Of a stretch of DNA of 38,348 bases, positions 17,865-26,405 are shown one piece after another. Within the stretch, counting starts at the first letter, position 1. The number at the start of each line of letters is the position of its first letter. The stretch lies in NCBI GenBank assembly GCA_015488685.1, contig WFNH01000128.1, forward strand, positions 1 through 38,348. Reading direction: 5' to 3'. The translations under genes and the position numbers were made by a program. Below the pieces are notes generated by a model that was not told where the DNA came from, did no database searches, and worked only from the letters and a program-made list of their open reading frames with translations. This DNA comes from Marinosulfonomonas sp. Its GTDB lineage: Bacteria > Pseudomonadota > Alphaproteobacteria > Rhodobacterales > Rhodobacteraceae.

Positions 17865-18374
17865 ATGAGCACACACGGATATGAAAGCGGACGCCTGAAC
17901 CTGCCCTTCGTCGGCATCGCGACCTTTGCCAAGAAACCCTATGTCGAGGATTGGCGCACGATCGACGCCGATGTCGCCATCCTTGGCGCACCTTATGATT
18001 TCGGCACCTAGTGGCGACCCGGCGCGCGGTTCGGGCCACGGGCGGTGCGCGAGGCTTCGACCCTGTTCGCCTTTGGCCATGCGGGCGCCTATGATCACGA
18101 GGATGACGCCACCTATCTGGGCGCGGACGTGCGCATTGTCGATATTGGCGACGCCGACATCATCCACACCGACACCACAGGCAGCCATGCCAATATCGAG
18201 GTAGGCGTGCGCGCTATATTGGCGGCGGGTGCCCTGCCCGTCACCATTGGCGGTGACCATTCAATCAACATCCCCTGTATCAATGCCTTTGATGATCAGG
18301 GCGATATCCCGGCGCAATCCGCAGAGTGGGCACCAATCCACCACGTGTCCGCTACCATCGCCAAAACCTCCTAA
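17865..18374 (+). pseudogene. Broken agmatinase-like gene (copy B)
   Basis: This copy begins MSTHGYESGRLNLPFVGIATF and continues through DWRTIDADVAILGAPYDFGT, then TAG at codon 49 (18009-18011) where relatives have Gln, then WRPGARFGPRAVREAS and the first metal motif GGDHSINIPCINAF. After DDQGDI (about 18306) homology stops; the DAHxD and DxDxxDP metal motifs are missing, and unrelated sequence runs to a stop at 18374. It therefore has both a nonsense codon and loss of the C-terminal half and cannot be active. Its 3' end overlaps the stop of the convergent hydrolase gene. Confidence 0.85.
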
Positions 18375-19156
18375 AACCCGTTCTCCCCCAGCCACTTCAA
18401 CAGATGCCCTGCGTATTTCTCCCGGTTCTTGTCCAGCATCACACAATGGCCCGCGTCCGGATAGATCACCGCTTCAACCCCGTGCTTTTTCGCCGTGGCC
18501 CGCACCATCCCCGGTGAAATCGCCGGATCGCCCTGTGCGCCCATCACCAGCACCGGTTTACCATGTTTGCCGATGCCCGAACGCGGGAACAGCATGTCAA
18601 TGAACGAGCGAAACGATTCATCGCATAGCATGTCGTAATACCGCATCTTCTCGGCCTTGGGCATACCACCTGCGAAAAACATATCCGGCGTCACATCAGG
18701 GTTTTTCAGGAATGGCCGCAGGTTGGCCGTCAGATTGCATTTCAGCATCAACAAGGGGTGCTTCATCGTCAACCGCAGGATCGTCGGAAGGAAACCGGCA
18801 GGCGGCACCGAGGCCAGTGTGACCAGCGCCGCCACCTCCTGATCCCGCGCCGCGATCTGGGACAATAGCCCGCCCATGGAATGTCCAACCAGAATGGGGG
18901 GCTGCCCAATCTGATCAATCGCTTGTTTGATATCCTTCACATAGGCAGAAATCGGTACCCAGCGCACCTTTGAATTGTCGCCGCTGCCGCCGTGATAACG
19001 CAGCGACACGGAATGGGTTTCAAAGCCCTGTGCATTGAAATAGGGGGCGAAATATTCCTCGAACCCCCACGCCGCAAATGACATACCATGGACAAACAGG
19101 ATCGGGGTTGATCGGGCTTTGCCTTGTGGTTTTCGGGTGATGATTTCGAGGTCCAT
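18371..19156 (-). CDS. Alpha/beta hydrolase
   Basis: A 261-residue cytosolic alpha/beta hydrolase of unknown substrate. It has the oxyanion region ILFVHGMSFAAWGFEEYF, nucleophile elbow GHSMGG (Ser93), acid GAQGDPAISP (Asp210) and catalytic His237 in DAGHCVML, so the triad appears complete. A lysophospholipase-like cap lies at about 125-190. No signal peptide. Start is ATG at 19154-19156. Not obviously operonic; upstream to 19383 I see only a 7-bp inverted repeat (ATACCGG / CCGGTAT, 19277-19298). Confidence 0.85.
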   Translation of the reverse strand: MDLEIITRKPQGKARSTPILFVHGMSFAAWGFEEYFAPYFNAQGFETHSVSLRYHGGSGDNSKVRWVPISAYVKDIKQAIDQIGQPPILVGHSMGGLLSQIAARDQEVAALVTLASVPPAGFLPTILRLTMKHPLLMLKCNLTANLRPFLKNPDVTPDMFFAGGMPKAEKMRYYDMLCDESFRSFIDMLFPRSGIGKHGKPVLVMGAQGDPAISPGMVRATAKKHGVEAVIYPDAGHCVMLDKNREKYAGHLLKWLGENGF

Positions 19157-19383
19157 ATCAATTCCTTAGTGGGTAAGCGGTTGGATATCACCCTGTTGTA
19201 GCAAAACGGTCAGGTCAAATCCGAGGGCACAGCCTCTCTGCATTGTGAAGAGCAGGGCGCGAAATATAAGCAAAGGATACCGGGCCGAAATCCGGTATAA
19301 GTTACATTGGGTTTTATCTGAATCGTATCATCGCAATATGGGCCATACAGCGATGGATCATGATGCCAGTCTTCTTTGGCTTG

Positions 19384-19674
19384 TTATTCGTTATCTGCAC
19401 CCTTGCGACCACCTCCAAGATATTTGAACGTTTCAGAAATTTCAGCGATCCTCTTTAATGAGGAGTATTCTTGGCGCTCTTTGGGGCTTAAGCACGCTTG
19501 ATTTTCAGACCACTCTGCAAACGAACTGTCATCAAGCTTCTGTCCTCCAATGCGAGATTCCAGTTCAACTCGGATGTCATCTGGAAGAATAGCACTCGTC
19601 TTGTCGGTCAATTTCTTGACTTTCCATATCATGAACTCTTCAATTAGTTCAAAGTCACCAACCTTGCCTGTCAT
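19384..19674 (-). CDS. Hypothetical small protein
   Basis: A 96-residue, charged, soluble protein without signal peptide or membrane segment; not recognised. It starts 12 bases after the stop of the HpcH/HpaI aldolase gene in the same direction, and TGAGGG within that gap could serve as ribosome site, so it may be the second gene of a two-gene unit. Its composition (ILPDDIRVELESRIGG, SPKERQEYSSLKRIAE) is protein-like, but codon use is less GC-rich than its neighbours, which could mark transfer or non-coding chance. Confidence 0.5.
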   Translation of the reverse strand: MTGKVGDFELIEEFMIWKVKKLTDKTSAILPDDIRVELESRIGGQKLDDSSFAEWSENQACLSPKERQEYSSLKRIAEISETFKYLGGGRKGADNE

Positions 19675-19686
19675 TTTCTCATGCCC

Positions 19687-20460
19687 TCACATCCCCAACC
19701 TCTCCCGTGCCTCCTTCGCCAGCCCCCTAACCGCTTGTGCATACAACGACACATCCGCCGCCATCCCCAGAAACGTCACACCCAGATCTCGCATTTCAAC
19801 ATAATCCCCGCCGCCAATAATCCCCACGGCTTTGCCCGCCGCCCGTATCCGTTCCACCGCGTGTTTGACAGCGGCCTTCACTTCGGGCGCGTCCGCATTG
19901 CCGATGAACCCCATATCTGCCGACAGGTCCGCCGGGCCGATGAACACCACGTCCACCCCGTCAACCGCCGCGATGGCGTCGATGTTTTCGATCGCCCGCG
20001 CACTTTCCACCTGCACGATCAGGCAGATTTCATCGTTGGCCGTGACGGCATAATCGGGAATCGCGTTATAGTTTGACGCCCGCACCATCGACGCTGCCAA
20101 CCCGCGTGCGCCGTCCGGTGGATAGCGCACGGCACGCACCATAGCCTCGGCATCCTCGGCTGTTTCCACCATCGGCACCATCACCGTTTGCACCCCGATA
20201 TCCAGCACCTGTTTCAATATCCAATCCTGACCAATCGGCACACGCACCACGGGTGCGGCCCCTGCCCCGTTCATGGCCTGCAATTGCACAAGGATCAAAG
20301 GGATGTCGTTGGGCGCATGTTCGCCATCAATCAGGCACCAGTCATATCCCGCCGTGGCCGCAATTTCGGCCATCAACGGTTGCCCCGTCCCCAGCCACAG
20401 GCCGATTTGCATTTCCCCCTTGGCAAGGGCAGCTTTCAGTTTGTTTTTGGGTGCAGGCAT
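19687..20460 (-). CDS. HpcH/HpaI family aldolase
   Basis: A class II, divalent-metal-dependent aldolase (257 residues) of the 4-hydroxy-2-oxoheptanedioate / 2-keto-3-deoxy-glucarate aldolase group, releasing pyruvate. Motifs: GLWLGTGQPLMAEIAA, the DWCLIDGEHAPND loop, QVESARAIENIDAIA (metal-ligand Glu) and DVVFIGPADLSADMG. The open frame reaches 20760, but ATG at 20458-20460 follows AAAGGAG and matches the family start. It is divergent from dctP (121 bp apart), suggesting that the TRAP transporter brings in a sugar acid or related carboxylate degraded by this aldolase (inference). Confidence 0.88.
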   Translation of the reverse strand: MPAPKNKLKAALAKGEMQIGLWLGTGQPLMAEIAATAGYDWCLIDGEHAPNDIPLILVQLQAMNGAGAAPVVRVPIGQDWILKQVLDIGVQTVMVPMVETAEDAEAMVRAVRYPPDGARGLAASMVRASNYNAIPDYAVTANDEICLIVQVESARAIENIDAIAAVDGVDVVFIGPADLSADMGFIGNADAPEVKAAVKHAVERIRAAGKAVGIIGGGDYVEMRDLGVTFLGMAADVSLYAQAVRGLAKEARERLGM

Positions 20461-20581
20461 CTCCGGTCTCCTTTTTTGGCCACCTTCACCCGTCCTTACC
20501 GTCCGGTCAACATTTTTGCTGGACATCACCTGTGGGCAGGCTACCTTATCCCGATACGAAAAACATCTGGGAGAGAGATTT

Positions 20582-21592
20582 ATGAAACATCTGTTGGGCC
20601 GTGTGGCCGTTGCCGCCATCGCCGTTGCCTTTGCGACCGAAGCCATGGCGACCGAATGGAACGTATCCCTTTGGGGAAAACGCCGCGCCTTTACCGAACA
20701 TGTTGAAAAACTGGCCGAGCTGGTTAGCGAGAAAACCAACGGCGAATTCACACTGAACATTTCCTATGGCGGTCTGTCCAAGAACAAGGAAAATCTGGAC
20801 GGGATTTCCATTGGCGCCTTTGAAATGGCCCAGTTCTGTGCCGGGTATCACCGCGACAAGAACCCCACAATCACCGTTCTGGAACTGCCCTTTCTGGGCG
20901 TGAATACGCTGGAAGAGGAAGTTGCCGTATCCAATGCAGTTTATGCGCATCCTGCCGTGCAAAAGGATCTGGCGCGCTGGAACGCCAAGCTGCTGATGCC
21001 CTCGCCCATGCCACAATACAATATCGTTGGCCGCGGCGAACCGGTGCAGACGCTCGATGATTTCAAGGGCATGCGGGTGCGCGCCACCGGCGGTATCGGC
21101 AAAGCCTTTGCTGCTGTGGGGGCCGTGCCAACCTCGGTTACCGCAACCGAAGCCTATAACGCGATGGAATCAGGCGTGGTCGACACCGTGGCCTTTGCCC
21201 CGCACGCGCATCTGGCCTTTCGCACCATCGATATTGCCGACTGGTGGACCGAGAACCTGAACCCCGGCACGGTAAACTGCCCCGTTGTGGTGAACATCGA
21301 CGCTTATAACGCACTGAGCGACAGCGAGCGCGAGGCATTGGATTCGTCGGTGGACGAAGCGGTGCAGCATTACGTGGACAATTACAAGCAACTGCTGGTG
21401 AAATGGGATGGTATCCTCGAGGAAAAGAGCGTCACGCGCGTCAAGCTGTCGGATGACGTCATCAACGCCTTCCGCGCCGCCGCGGCCGATCCGATCCGCG
21501 AACAGTGGATCAAAGACATGAGCGCACAGGGATTACCGGCACAAGAACTGTATGATCTGGTGATCGACACGCTGAAAAAAGAACGGATGTAA
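20582..21592 (+). CDS. dctP: TRAP transporter solute-binding protein DctP
   Basis: Periplasmic solute receptor of a tripartite ATP-independent transporter, 336 residues, with a signal peptide cleaved near residue 23 (EAMAT). DctP-family features: GKRRAFTEHVEKLAELVSEKTNGEF, the conserved carboxylate-contact region MRVRATGGIGKAF, and the TEAYNAMESGVVDTV motif. Ligand unknown, probably an organic or sugar acid. ATG at 20582 follows GGGAGAGA. A strong terminator follows it, and the membrane subunits dctQ-dctM lie 5.6 kb away on the other strand, behind the chemotaxis operon. Confidence 0.9.
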   Translation: MKHLLGRVAVAAIAVAFATEAMATEWNVSLWGKRRAFTEHVEKLAELVSEKTNGEFTLNISYGGLSKNKENLDGISIGAFEMAQFCAGYHRDKNPTITVLELPFLGVNTLEEEVAVSNAVYAHPAVQKDLARWNAKLLMPSPMPQYNIVGRGEPVQTLDDFKGMRVRATGGIGKAFAAVGAVPTSVTATEAYNAMESGVVDTVAFAPHAHLAFRTIDIADWWTENLNPGTVNCPVVVNIDAYNALSDSEREALDSSVDEAVQHYVDNYKQLLVKWDGILEEKSVTRVKLSDDVINAFRAAAADPIREQWIKDMSAQGLPAQELYDLVIDTLKKERM

Positions 21593-21622
21593 TAATACGC
21601 CTTACGACGTTAGATGGAAAAG

Positions 21623-21649
21623 GCCCGCCACGGATGATCCGCGGCGGGC
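21623..21649 (+). terminator. Intrinsic terminator of dctP
   Basis: GCCCGCC A CGGA, loop TGA, TCCG C GGCGGGC: a 12-position stem with one mismatch, followed by TTCCTT. Confidence 0.75.
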
Positions 21650-21666
21650 TTCCTTATGGAAGTGGA

Positions 21667-21987
21667 GGGCGCAGAAAACTGCAAATTATTCGGGTGGATA
21701 ATGGCCCGGAATATATCAGTGGGAAGTTGATGGCATGGGCAGCAAAGCGCGACAACCGCACGGTCTGGCACGAATAGCTGGGTCAAAACATCTTTGAAAC
21801 CATAGAGGAGGCCCAGGAACAGGCCACAGAATGGCTCTGGACATATAACGACGACCGGCCCAACATGGTCATCGGCGGAATAACTCCCGCTATGAAACTG
21901 AAGCTAGCCGCGCAATTCTACAAGCGGCCCCCATCAAAACGGATAATCGCATTCTCTTGCAAGAGATGCACCGCGCCTAGGGCGTAA
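21667..21987 (+). mobile_element. IS3-family transposase remnant (C-terminal catalytic part)
   Basis: One frame reads LQIIRVDNGPEYISGKLMAWA, then NRTVWHE, TAG, LGQNIFETIEEAQEQATEWL, WTYNDDRPNMVIGG and ITPAMKLK. This is the C-terminal end of an IS3-group OrfB integrase core, including the DNGPEY acid and the catalytic Glu of the EAQE region. The roughly 20 residues normally between the WA-K-R segment and NRT are missing without a frameshift, and the usual Trp after HE is TAG. No terminal inverted repeats or N-terminal half were found, so it is dead. Confidence 0.85.
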
Positions 21988-22015
21988 TGCCAGATTAAGT
22001 CAAGCGGTAATCCGG

Positions 22016-22429
22016 TTAGCCCCAGATCTCATCTTGCTTTGAATCTACAAATTGCGAATGCATCTTTTCTTGTCCCGTTAAACGATAAAATATATCCATT
22101 AAAACTATCCTGTTTCGAATGGGGATGATTGATATCCTACCTGTTTTCTGCAAGTGATCTTGTTCAGACAATAGAATTGCCAAACGTGACATATCTTCAA
22201 GGCTTTGCCGCAAGCGGTCAAGACTTTGAAGTGTAATGAGTGATTGATCCGATGTCTTGCCAGGGCATTCGATAATATCCCCGACCGCATTTTCGGTCTG
22301 CTTGCAAATATTGGCTAATTCTATGAATATATTAGCCATTTTCGCATGCAATGTATCCAGGTGGATCCAGTTTTTATCGTGATCTATATGTGACAAAGAC
22401 GTTTCCAGTAGCTTAAATGCGGCCAACAA
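22016..22429 (-). CDS. Uncharacterised helical protein, last gene of the chemotaxis operon
   Basis: A 137-residue, mostly helical protein without signal peptide. Start is probably TTG at 22427-22429 (or 22424), overlapping the end of cheY; the first internal ATG (22339) would cut off 30 residues. A central amphipathic helix contains SLDRLRQSLEDMSRL, giving Asp71-x3-Gln75, the same spacing as the catalytic D-x-x-x-Q of CheZ phosphatases. With cheY directly upstream, a CheY-P phosphatase or phosphotransfer role is a reasonable guess, but no family match is recognised. Codon use is more AT-rich than in the housekeeping genes, as in neighbouring cheR. Confidence 0.65.
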   Translation of the reverse strand: MLAAFKLLETSLSHIDHDKNWIHLDTLHAKMANIFIELANICKQTENAVGDIIECPGKTSDQSLITLQSLDRLRQSLEDMSRLAILLSEQDHLQKTGRISIIPIRNRIVLMDIFYRLTGQEKMHSQFVDSKQDEIWG

Positions 22430-22799
22430 CCGCTTCGATGCAGGCCCGTAAATCAGCAGGTGTGAACGGCTTTTTCAAGAAATTATTCATTCCAAGCTGG
22501 CGGCCCTTATCTATAATTTCACGGTCAGCGCGACCAGTGATCAGTATAAACCCTGCCCCTTTGGTTTGAGGGGTTTGACGTAATGCATGTAACAAATGCA
22601 GCCCATCCATCCCTGGCATATTATAGTCCGAAATAACCAGATGGACCGGTGATTGAGTTAGCGCCCTTAGGGCTGTAGGCCCATCGGCTGCTGTGGCCAC
22701 ATGCCGAATGCCAAATGAATCCAGGGCCTGTGTGATTAACCCACGACTTGTGGACATATCATCCACAACCATTATCCGAATTTGATCTCGCAGTGACAT
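22413..22799 (-). CDS. cheY: CheY-type response regulator
   Basis: A single-domain receiver of 128 residues: acidic pair D13-D14, phospho-acceptor D58 (ISDYNMPGMDG), the conserved Thr in FILITGRAD, and Lys in FLKKPF. It has no output domain, so it should act on the flagellar switch or as a phosphate sink. It follows cheR by 3 bases and precedes the uncharacterised helical protein. It is one of two CheY proteins in this operon. Confidence 0.92.
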   Translation of the reverse strand: MSLRDQIRIMVVDDMSTSRGLITQALDSFGIRHVATAADGPTALRALTQSPVHLVISDYNMPGMDGLHLLHALRQTPQTKGAGFILITGRADREIIDKGRQLGMNNFLKKPFTPADLRACIEAVVGRI

Positions 22800-22802
22800 A
22801 GA

Positions 22803-23678
22803 TTATTCCGCTTTCTCTAAGGCTTCTGATCCCAGTGGTAGCCGATAAGTTGTCGGACCGACATTCTGAAACCGAGTGTTGAGCCTTTCAGGCAGTCTTT
22901 CAGAGTGGCCAACAAACAGCCATCCACCTGGTGCAGCAACATTTTCAAAACGAGTCCACAAAGCCAGTTGGGTTTCTTCATCAAAGTAGATGACAACATT
23001 CCGGCAAAAAATTACATCAAAATGCCTTTTCATGGGCCAATCCCGTAGCAGGTTCAGCTCGCGAAAAGTGATTAGATTTCGAATTTCCCTATCGACTAGA
23101 TAACCCTCGTTAGTTTCATCCTTCGTATACTTAAAATATTTATTCAGATAGTTTTTACTGACGCTCTCCATATCAGTTTCTGGATAAAACCCAGTCTTTG
23201 CGGTTAGAATTACATTTGCATCAATATCTGTTGCCAAAATCTTTATATCCAGATTTCCCATGTCAGGGGCAATGGAAAACATTGTCATTGCTATTGAGTA
23301 CGGTTCTTGGCCAGTAGAGCACCCGGCAGACCATATGCGGACTCGGCCACCGGCTCGAGCAAATGATAATAGAGGGGGAAACGTTGTTTTTGCAAATAAT
23401 TCAAAATGATGGGATTCACGAAAAAAGCTGGAAATATTTGTGGTCAATGAAGAAATCATTAACTTGAGTTCATCTTCCCCTTGGTGGGATTTTATCAACG
23501 AAATATATTCTGAAAAGCTGTTCAAGCCCAGTTTAAGAAGGCGTCGATTAATGCGTGAGCGGACCAGCGAGGCTTTTTCCTGTGTAAACACCAGACCCGC
23601 CTCTTGATGGGCAATATCTGCAATCACTTCAAAATCTGACTTGCTCATATTTGGTGAATATTGTGACGAAACAAGCAT
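22803..23678 (-). CDS. cheR: Chemotaxis protein methyltransferase CheR
   Basis: SAM-dependent methyltransferase that esterifies glutamates of chemoreceptors. The 291 residues comprise an N-terminal helical domain (EVIADIAHQEAGLVF..., about 15-80) and a Rossmann domain with IWSAGCSTGQEPYSIAM, ILATDIDANVI and VIFCRNVVIYFDEETQ. ATG at 23676-23678 is preferred over 23648 because GGAGG lies upstream. It begins 2 bases after cheW. No cheB or receptor gene is present in the window, so its substrates are encoded elsewhere. Confidence 0.93.
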   Translation of the reverse strand: MLVSSQYSPNMSKSDFEVIADIAHQEAGLVFTQEKASLVRSRINRRLLKLGLNSFSEYISLIKSHQGEDELKLMISSLTTNISSFFRESHHFELFAKTTFPPLLSFARAGGRVRIWSAGCSTGQEPYSIAMTMFSIAPDMGNLDIKILATDIDANVILTAKTGFYPETDMESVSKNYLNKYFKYTKDETNEGYLVDREIRNLITFRELNLLRDWPMKRHFDVIFCRNVVIYFDEETQLALWTRFENVAAPGGWLFVGHSERLPERLNTRFQNVGPTTYRLPLGSEALEKAE

Positions 23679-23680
23679 TG

Positions 23681-24148
23681 TTATGCGGCCTCCACATTCT
23701 CGGAGGGTAACGCGGCGGAAAGAGCTAGGATGCGGACCATGCGCTCATCAGCAATCATCAGGGCGCTTACAAATGCTTGTTCCGTGTCGGCGGCCATTTC
23801 GGGGGGGGGCTGGAGTTCTGATTTGTTTACTGCAAGTATATCGGAAACGGCATCAACGAGAAGACCAACTGTTTCCACCCCTGTATGAACAACAATTATT
23901 ACATTGCGCTCTTTCGTGTCTGTACGCCCCATCCCTAACCGTTCGGCAAGATCGACAATTGTCAGGACGGTACCTCGTAGATTAATGACTCCACGAACAA
24001 AATTGGGGGCATGCGGTAGGGGGGTGGCTTTACTCCACCCCCGAATTTCGCGTACCGACATGATATCAATTGCATATTCCTGGCCGCCAACTTGAAAAGT
24101 GAGAAGCTCTATTTCTGCAGATTCTATTATGTTTTGTGTCTCTGTCAT
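23681..24148 (-). CDS. cheW: Chemotaxis coupling protein CheW
   Basis: Scaffold linking receptors to CheA; 155 residues forming the CheW beta-barrel fold: LLTFQVGGQEYAIDIMSVREI, PNFVRGVINLRGTVLTIVDLAERL, VGLLVDAVSDIL. The open frame extends to 24220 within cheA. ATG at 24146-24148 lies 4 bases after the cheA stop and begins the family-like sequence, so I choose it. It is co-transcribed with cheA and cheR. Confidence 0.92.
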   Translation of the reverse strand: MTETQNIIESAEIELLTFQVGGQEYAIDIMSVREIRGWSKATPLPHAPNFVRGVINLRGTVLTIVDLAERLGMGRTDTKERNVIIVVHTGVETVGLLVDAVSDILAVNKSELQPPPEMAADTEQAFVSALMIADERMVRILALSAALPSENVEAA

Positions 24149-24152
24149 TGGG

Positions 24153-26396
24153 CTATCCAGCAAGTTGAAGATTGGATTGAAGAGAGCGCGTGCGCCCATT
24201 AGCATTGGCAACGACATCAACAGGATCCAGGATCAAAGCAATTTTCCCGTCTCCCAGAATTGTTGCCGCAGCGACACCGGGTACACGCCCGAATGTATCC
24301 TGAAGGCCTTTTATGACCACCTGCCGCTGGTCTTGTATAGAATCTACTACCAATGCAGCGTGGGTTCCGTCTTCTTGGGCAATCAGCAAGGCAATAAATC
24401 CGACATAACTGCCAAGCGGTGCCCGGAAACCCAGTTCAAAGCCCAAATCAAGTAAAGGAACAAAACTATCCCGGACTTTGATAACATTGGTCTGTGCACC
24501 CAGTGCACGGATGTCTTGTTCCAGCAGTGTAAGGGTTTCGGTAATTGTATTTAAAGGCACCACCAGAGTTTGCTGGGAAACATCAATCACCATACCATCC
24601 AGCACAGCAAGGGTCAGAGGTAAGCTGATGGTGAAAACTGTGCCCTTGCCCGGGTTTGATTGAATTGTGACACGACCGCCAAGGGCCAAAATAGCGCTTT
24701 TTACGACATCCATCCCGACGCCGCGACCGGATAGATCGGAAACTTTGCTCGCAGTTGAAAAGCCGGGCATGAACAGCAGGTTATCAATTTCACTCTCGGA
24801 GAGTTGGGCGTTCTCGGGAACCAGGCTTTTTTCAATGGCGATTTGGAGAACGCGTTCGCGGTTAATACCCGCGCCATCATCCGCAATCTCGACAATAACA
24901 CGTCCTGAGCGATGGCCCGCGGACAAGGTGACAATGCCTTCTTCCGGTTTCCCGGCTGCAACACGATCCTGTGGCGTTTCAATGCCGTGATCGACAGCAT
25001 TGCGGATCATATGGGTTAGCGGATCCGCCAGCCGTTCAATCACGGTTTTATCGACCTCGGTGGCGTCACCTTCGGTTTTCAGGCGAACAGATTTGCCCAC
25101 CATCGAGGACGCCTCGCGCACAATCCGGCTCATCCGCTGGAACAGTGATTTCACCGGCTGGGCACGGATCATCATCACACTGTCCTGAATATCGCGGGTC
25201 AGCTGCATGAATTCATCCAGCCCTTCGGAAATGGCAGAATTGGCAGGCAGGCCAGCTTCAGCCACGCTTTGGGAGATCATCGCCTGATTGATCACCAGTT
25301 CCCCCACCAGATTTACCAGCCGATCGATCCGTTCCAGATCAACGCGGACCGTTGGGCGGGGTTTGTTGGATTTGGGGGCGGAGACTGCCGGTTTTTTTGG
25401 TGCCGCGGGCATAGGGGCGATCGATGCTGCCGGTTTGCTGTTGTGTACATCACTGGGTGCCTGCGCCGCAGGTGGTGGGCTGGCTGGTGTCACAGCCGGT
25501 GCTTCGGTAGCAGGGATATCATCTTTTGATAGCGGTGGTGGCGCATCAGGTGGCGGCATGTCAGGGTCGGGTTTGCCCGGACCGGTGATGGTCAGTGTGC
25601 AAAGGTCGGCGACAAAATCGAATACATCGCGCACGGCGTCTTCGTCTTCATCCGTTGTTAGGTGGATGGTCCAGGACAGGTATGATTTTTCTTCATCCAG
25701 CGCCGATAGGGATGGCAAGGCAGAGGTGTCACAGGTGACAGCGACCTCGCCCATTTCACGCAGCAGGCGCAACAGGTGCAGGGGTTCATTGCCTGATGTA
25801 TAGAGCGAGCTATCAGGCAGGAAATGTATGGTATAGCCGTCTTCGAAAACTTCGGTTGAAGGCAGGGCAGACATGGTGTCCAGATCGGGTAAATCAGGCA
25901 AGGAAGGGGTGCTATTGTTATCGCCTCCCAAATCCAGATCCAGTGACAGGCCCATCGGTTGGAAATCATCGACATCCTCTTCGACTACTGTTTGGGCATC
26001 GGCCCCCAGCATCGCGGTCAGACTGGTCATAACACCTTGAATACGGCTGTCATCCGCGACATCGTTATCACGGGCAGCGCGGACCAGATCGCCCAGAATG
26101 TCGCCGGACTGGAAGAACACGGAAATCGCGTTGCGGTCGGCCTCGATTGTGCCCGAGCGCACGCCGTCCAACACGGATTCAAACTGATGGGCAAAACGCA
26201 CCAGTTCTTCCAATCCGAAAGCCCCCGCACCGCCCTTGATCGAATGAACCGCACGGAAGACCACATTGATGGTTTCATCATCCGCTTCGCCATCATCCAT
26301 AATTTGCAGGCCATCCTGCAAGGCTTCGAGCAGTTCTTCGCATTCGACAAAAAACGACGCCCGGATTTCTGCCATTGGGTCATCTTCATCCATCAT
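24153..26396 (-). CDS. cheA: Chemotaxis sensor histidine kinase CheA
   Basis: Autophosphorylating kinase of the chemotaxis array, 747 residues. Domains in order: HPt P1 with phospho-His51 (FRAVHSIKGGAGAFG); a second acidic region and a P2-like part (about 130-275); a Pro/Ala-rich linker (about 275-345); the dimerisation P3 (about 345-420, VRVDLERIDRLVNLVGELVINQ); ATPase P4 with N box HMIRNAVDHGIE, G1 DDGAGI and G2 GRGVGMDVVK; and the CheW-like P5 at the C-terminus. Start is ATG at 26394-26396 or the next codon, 9 bases after cheY. All catalytic motifs are intact. Confidence 0.95.
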   Translation of the reverse strand: MMDEDDPMAEIRASFFVECEELLEALQDGLQIMDDGEADDETINVVFRAVHSIKGGAGAFGLEELVRFAHQFESVLDGVRSGTIEADRNAISVFFQSGDILGDLVRAARDNDVADDSRIQGVMTSLTAMLGADAQTVVEEDVDDFQPMGLSLDLDLGGDNNSTPSLPDLPDLDTMSALPSTEVFEDGYTIHFLPDSSLYTSGNEPLHLLRLLREMGEVAVTCDTSALPSLSALDEEKSYLSWTIHLTTDEDEDAVRDVFDFVADLCTLTITGPGKPDPDMPPPDAPPPLSKDDIPATEAPAVTPASPPPAAQAPSDVHNSKPAASIAPMPAAPKKPAVSAPKSNKPRPTVRVDLERIDRLVNLVGELVINQAMISQSVAEAGLPANSAISEGLDEFMQLTRDIQDSVMMIRAQPVKSLFQRMSRIVREASSMVGKSVRLKTEGDATEVDKTVIERLADPLTHMIRNAVDHGIETPQDRVAAGKPEEGIVTLSAGHRSGRVIVEIADDGAGINRERVLQIAIEKSLVPENAQLSESEIDNLLFMPGFSTASKVSDLSGRGVGMDVVKSAILALGGRVTIQSNPGKGTVFTISLPLTLAVLDGMVIDVSQQTLVVPLNTITETLTLLEQDIRALGAQTNVIKVRDSFVPLLDLGFELGFRAPLGSYVGFIALLIAQEDGTHAALVVDSIQDQRQVVIKGLQDTFGRVPGVAAATILGDGKIALILDPVDVVANANGRTRSLQSNLQLAG

Positions 26397-26405
26397 GGCA
26401 AAATC

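Noticed and set aside
15125-18011. Amber suppression or a recoded TAG (for example a pyrrolysine-like system)
   Set aside because: lptD, pdxA, cheA, dctM and rpmG all end in TAG as ordinary stops, RF1 is present, and copies A and B of the agmatinase-like gene have further lesions. Decay is simpler.
19277-19298. ATACCGG / CCGGTAT inverted repeat as a terminator or operator
   Set aside because: Short stem, no T-tract, and not placed at a clear gene end or promoter.
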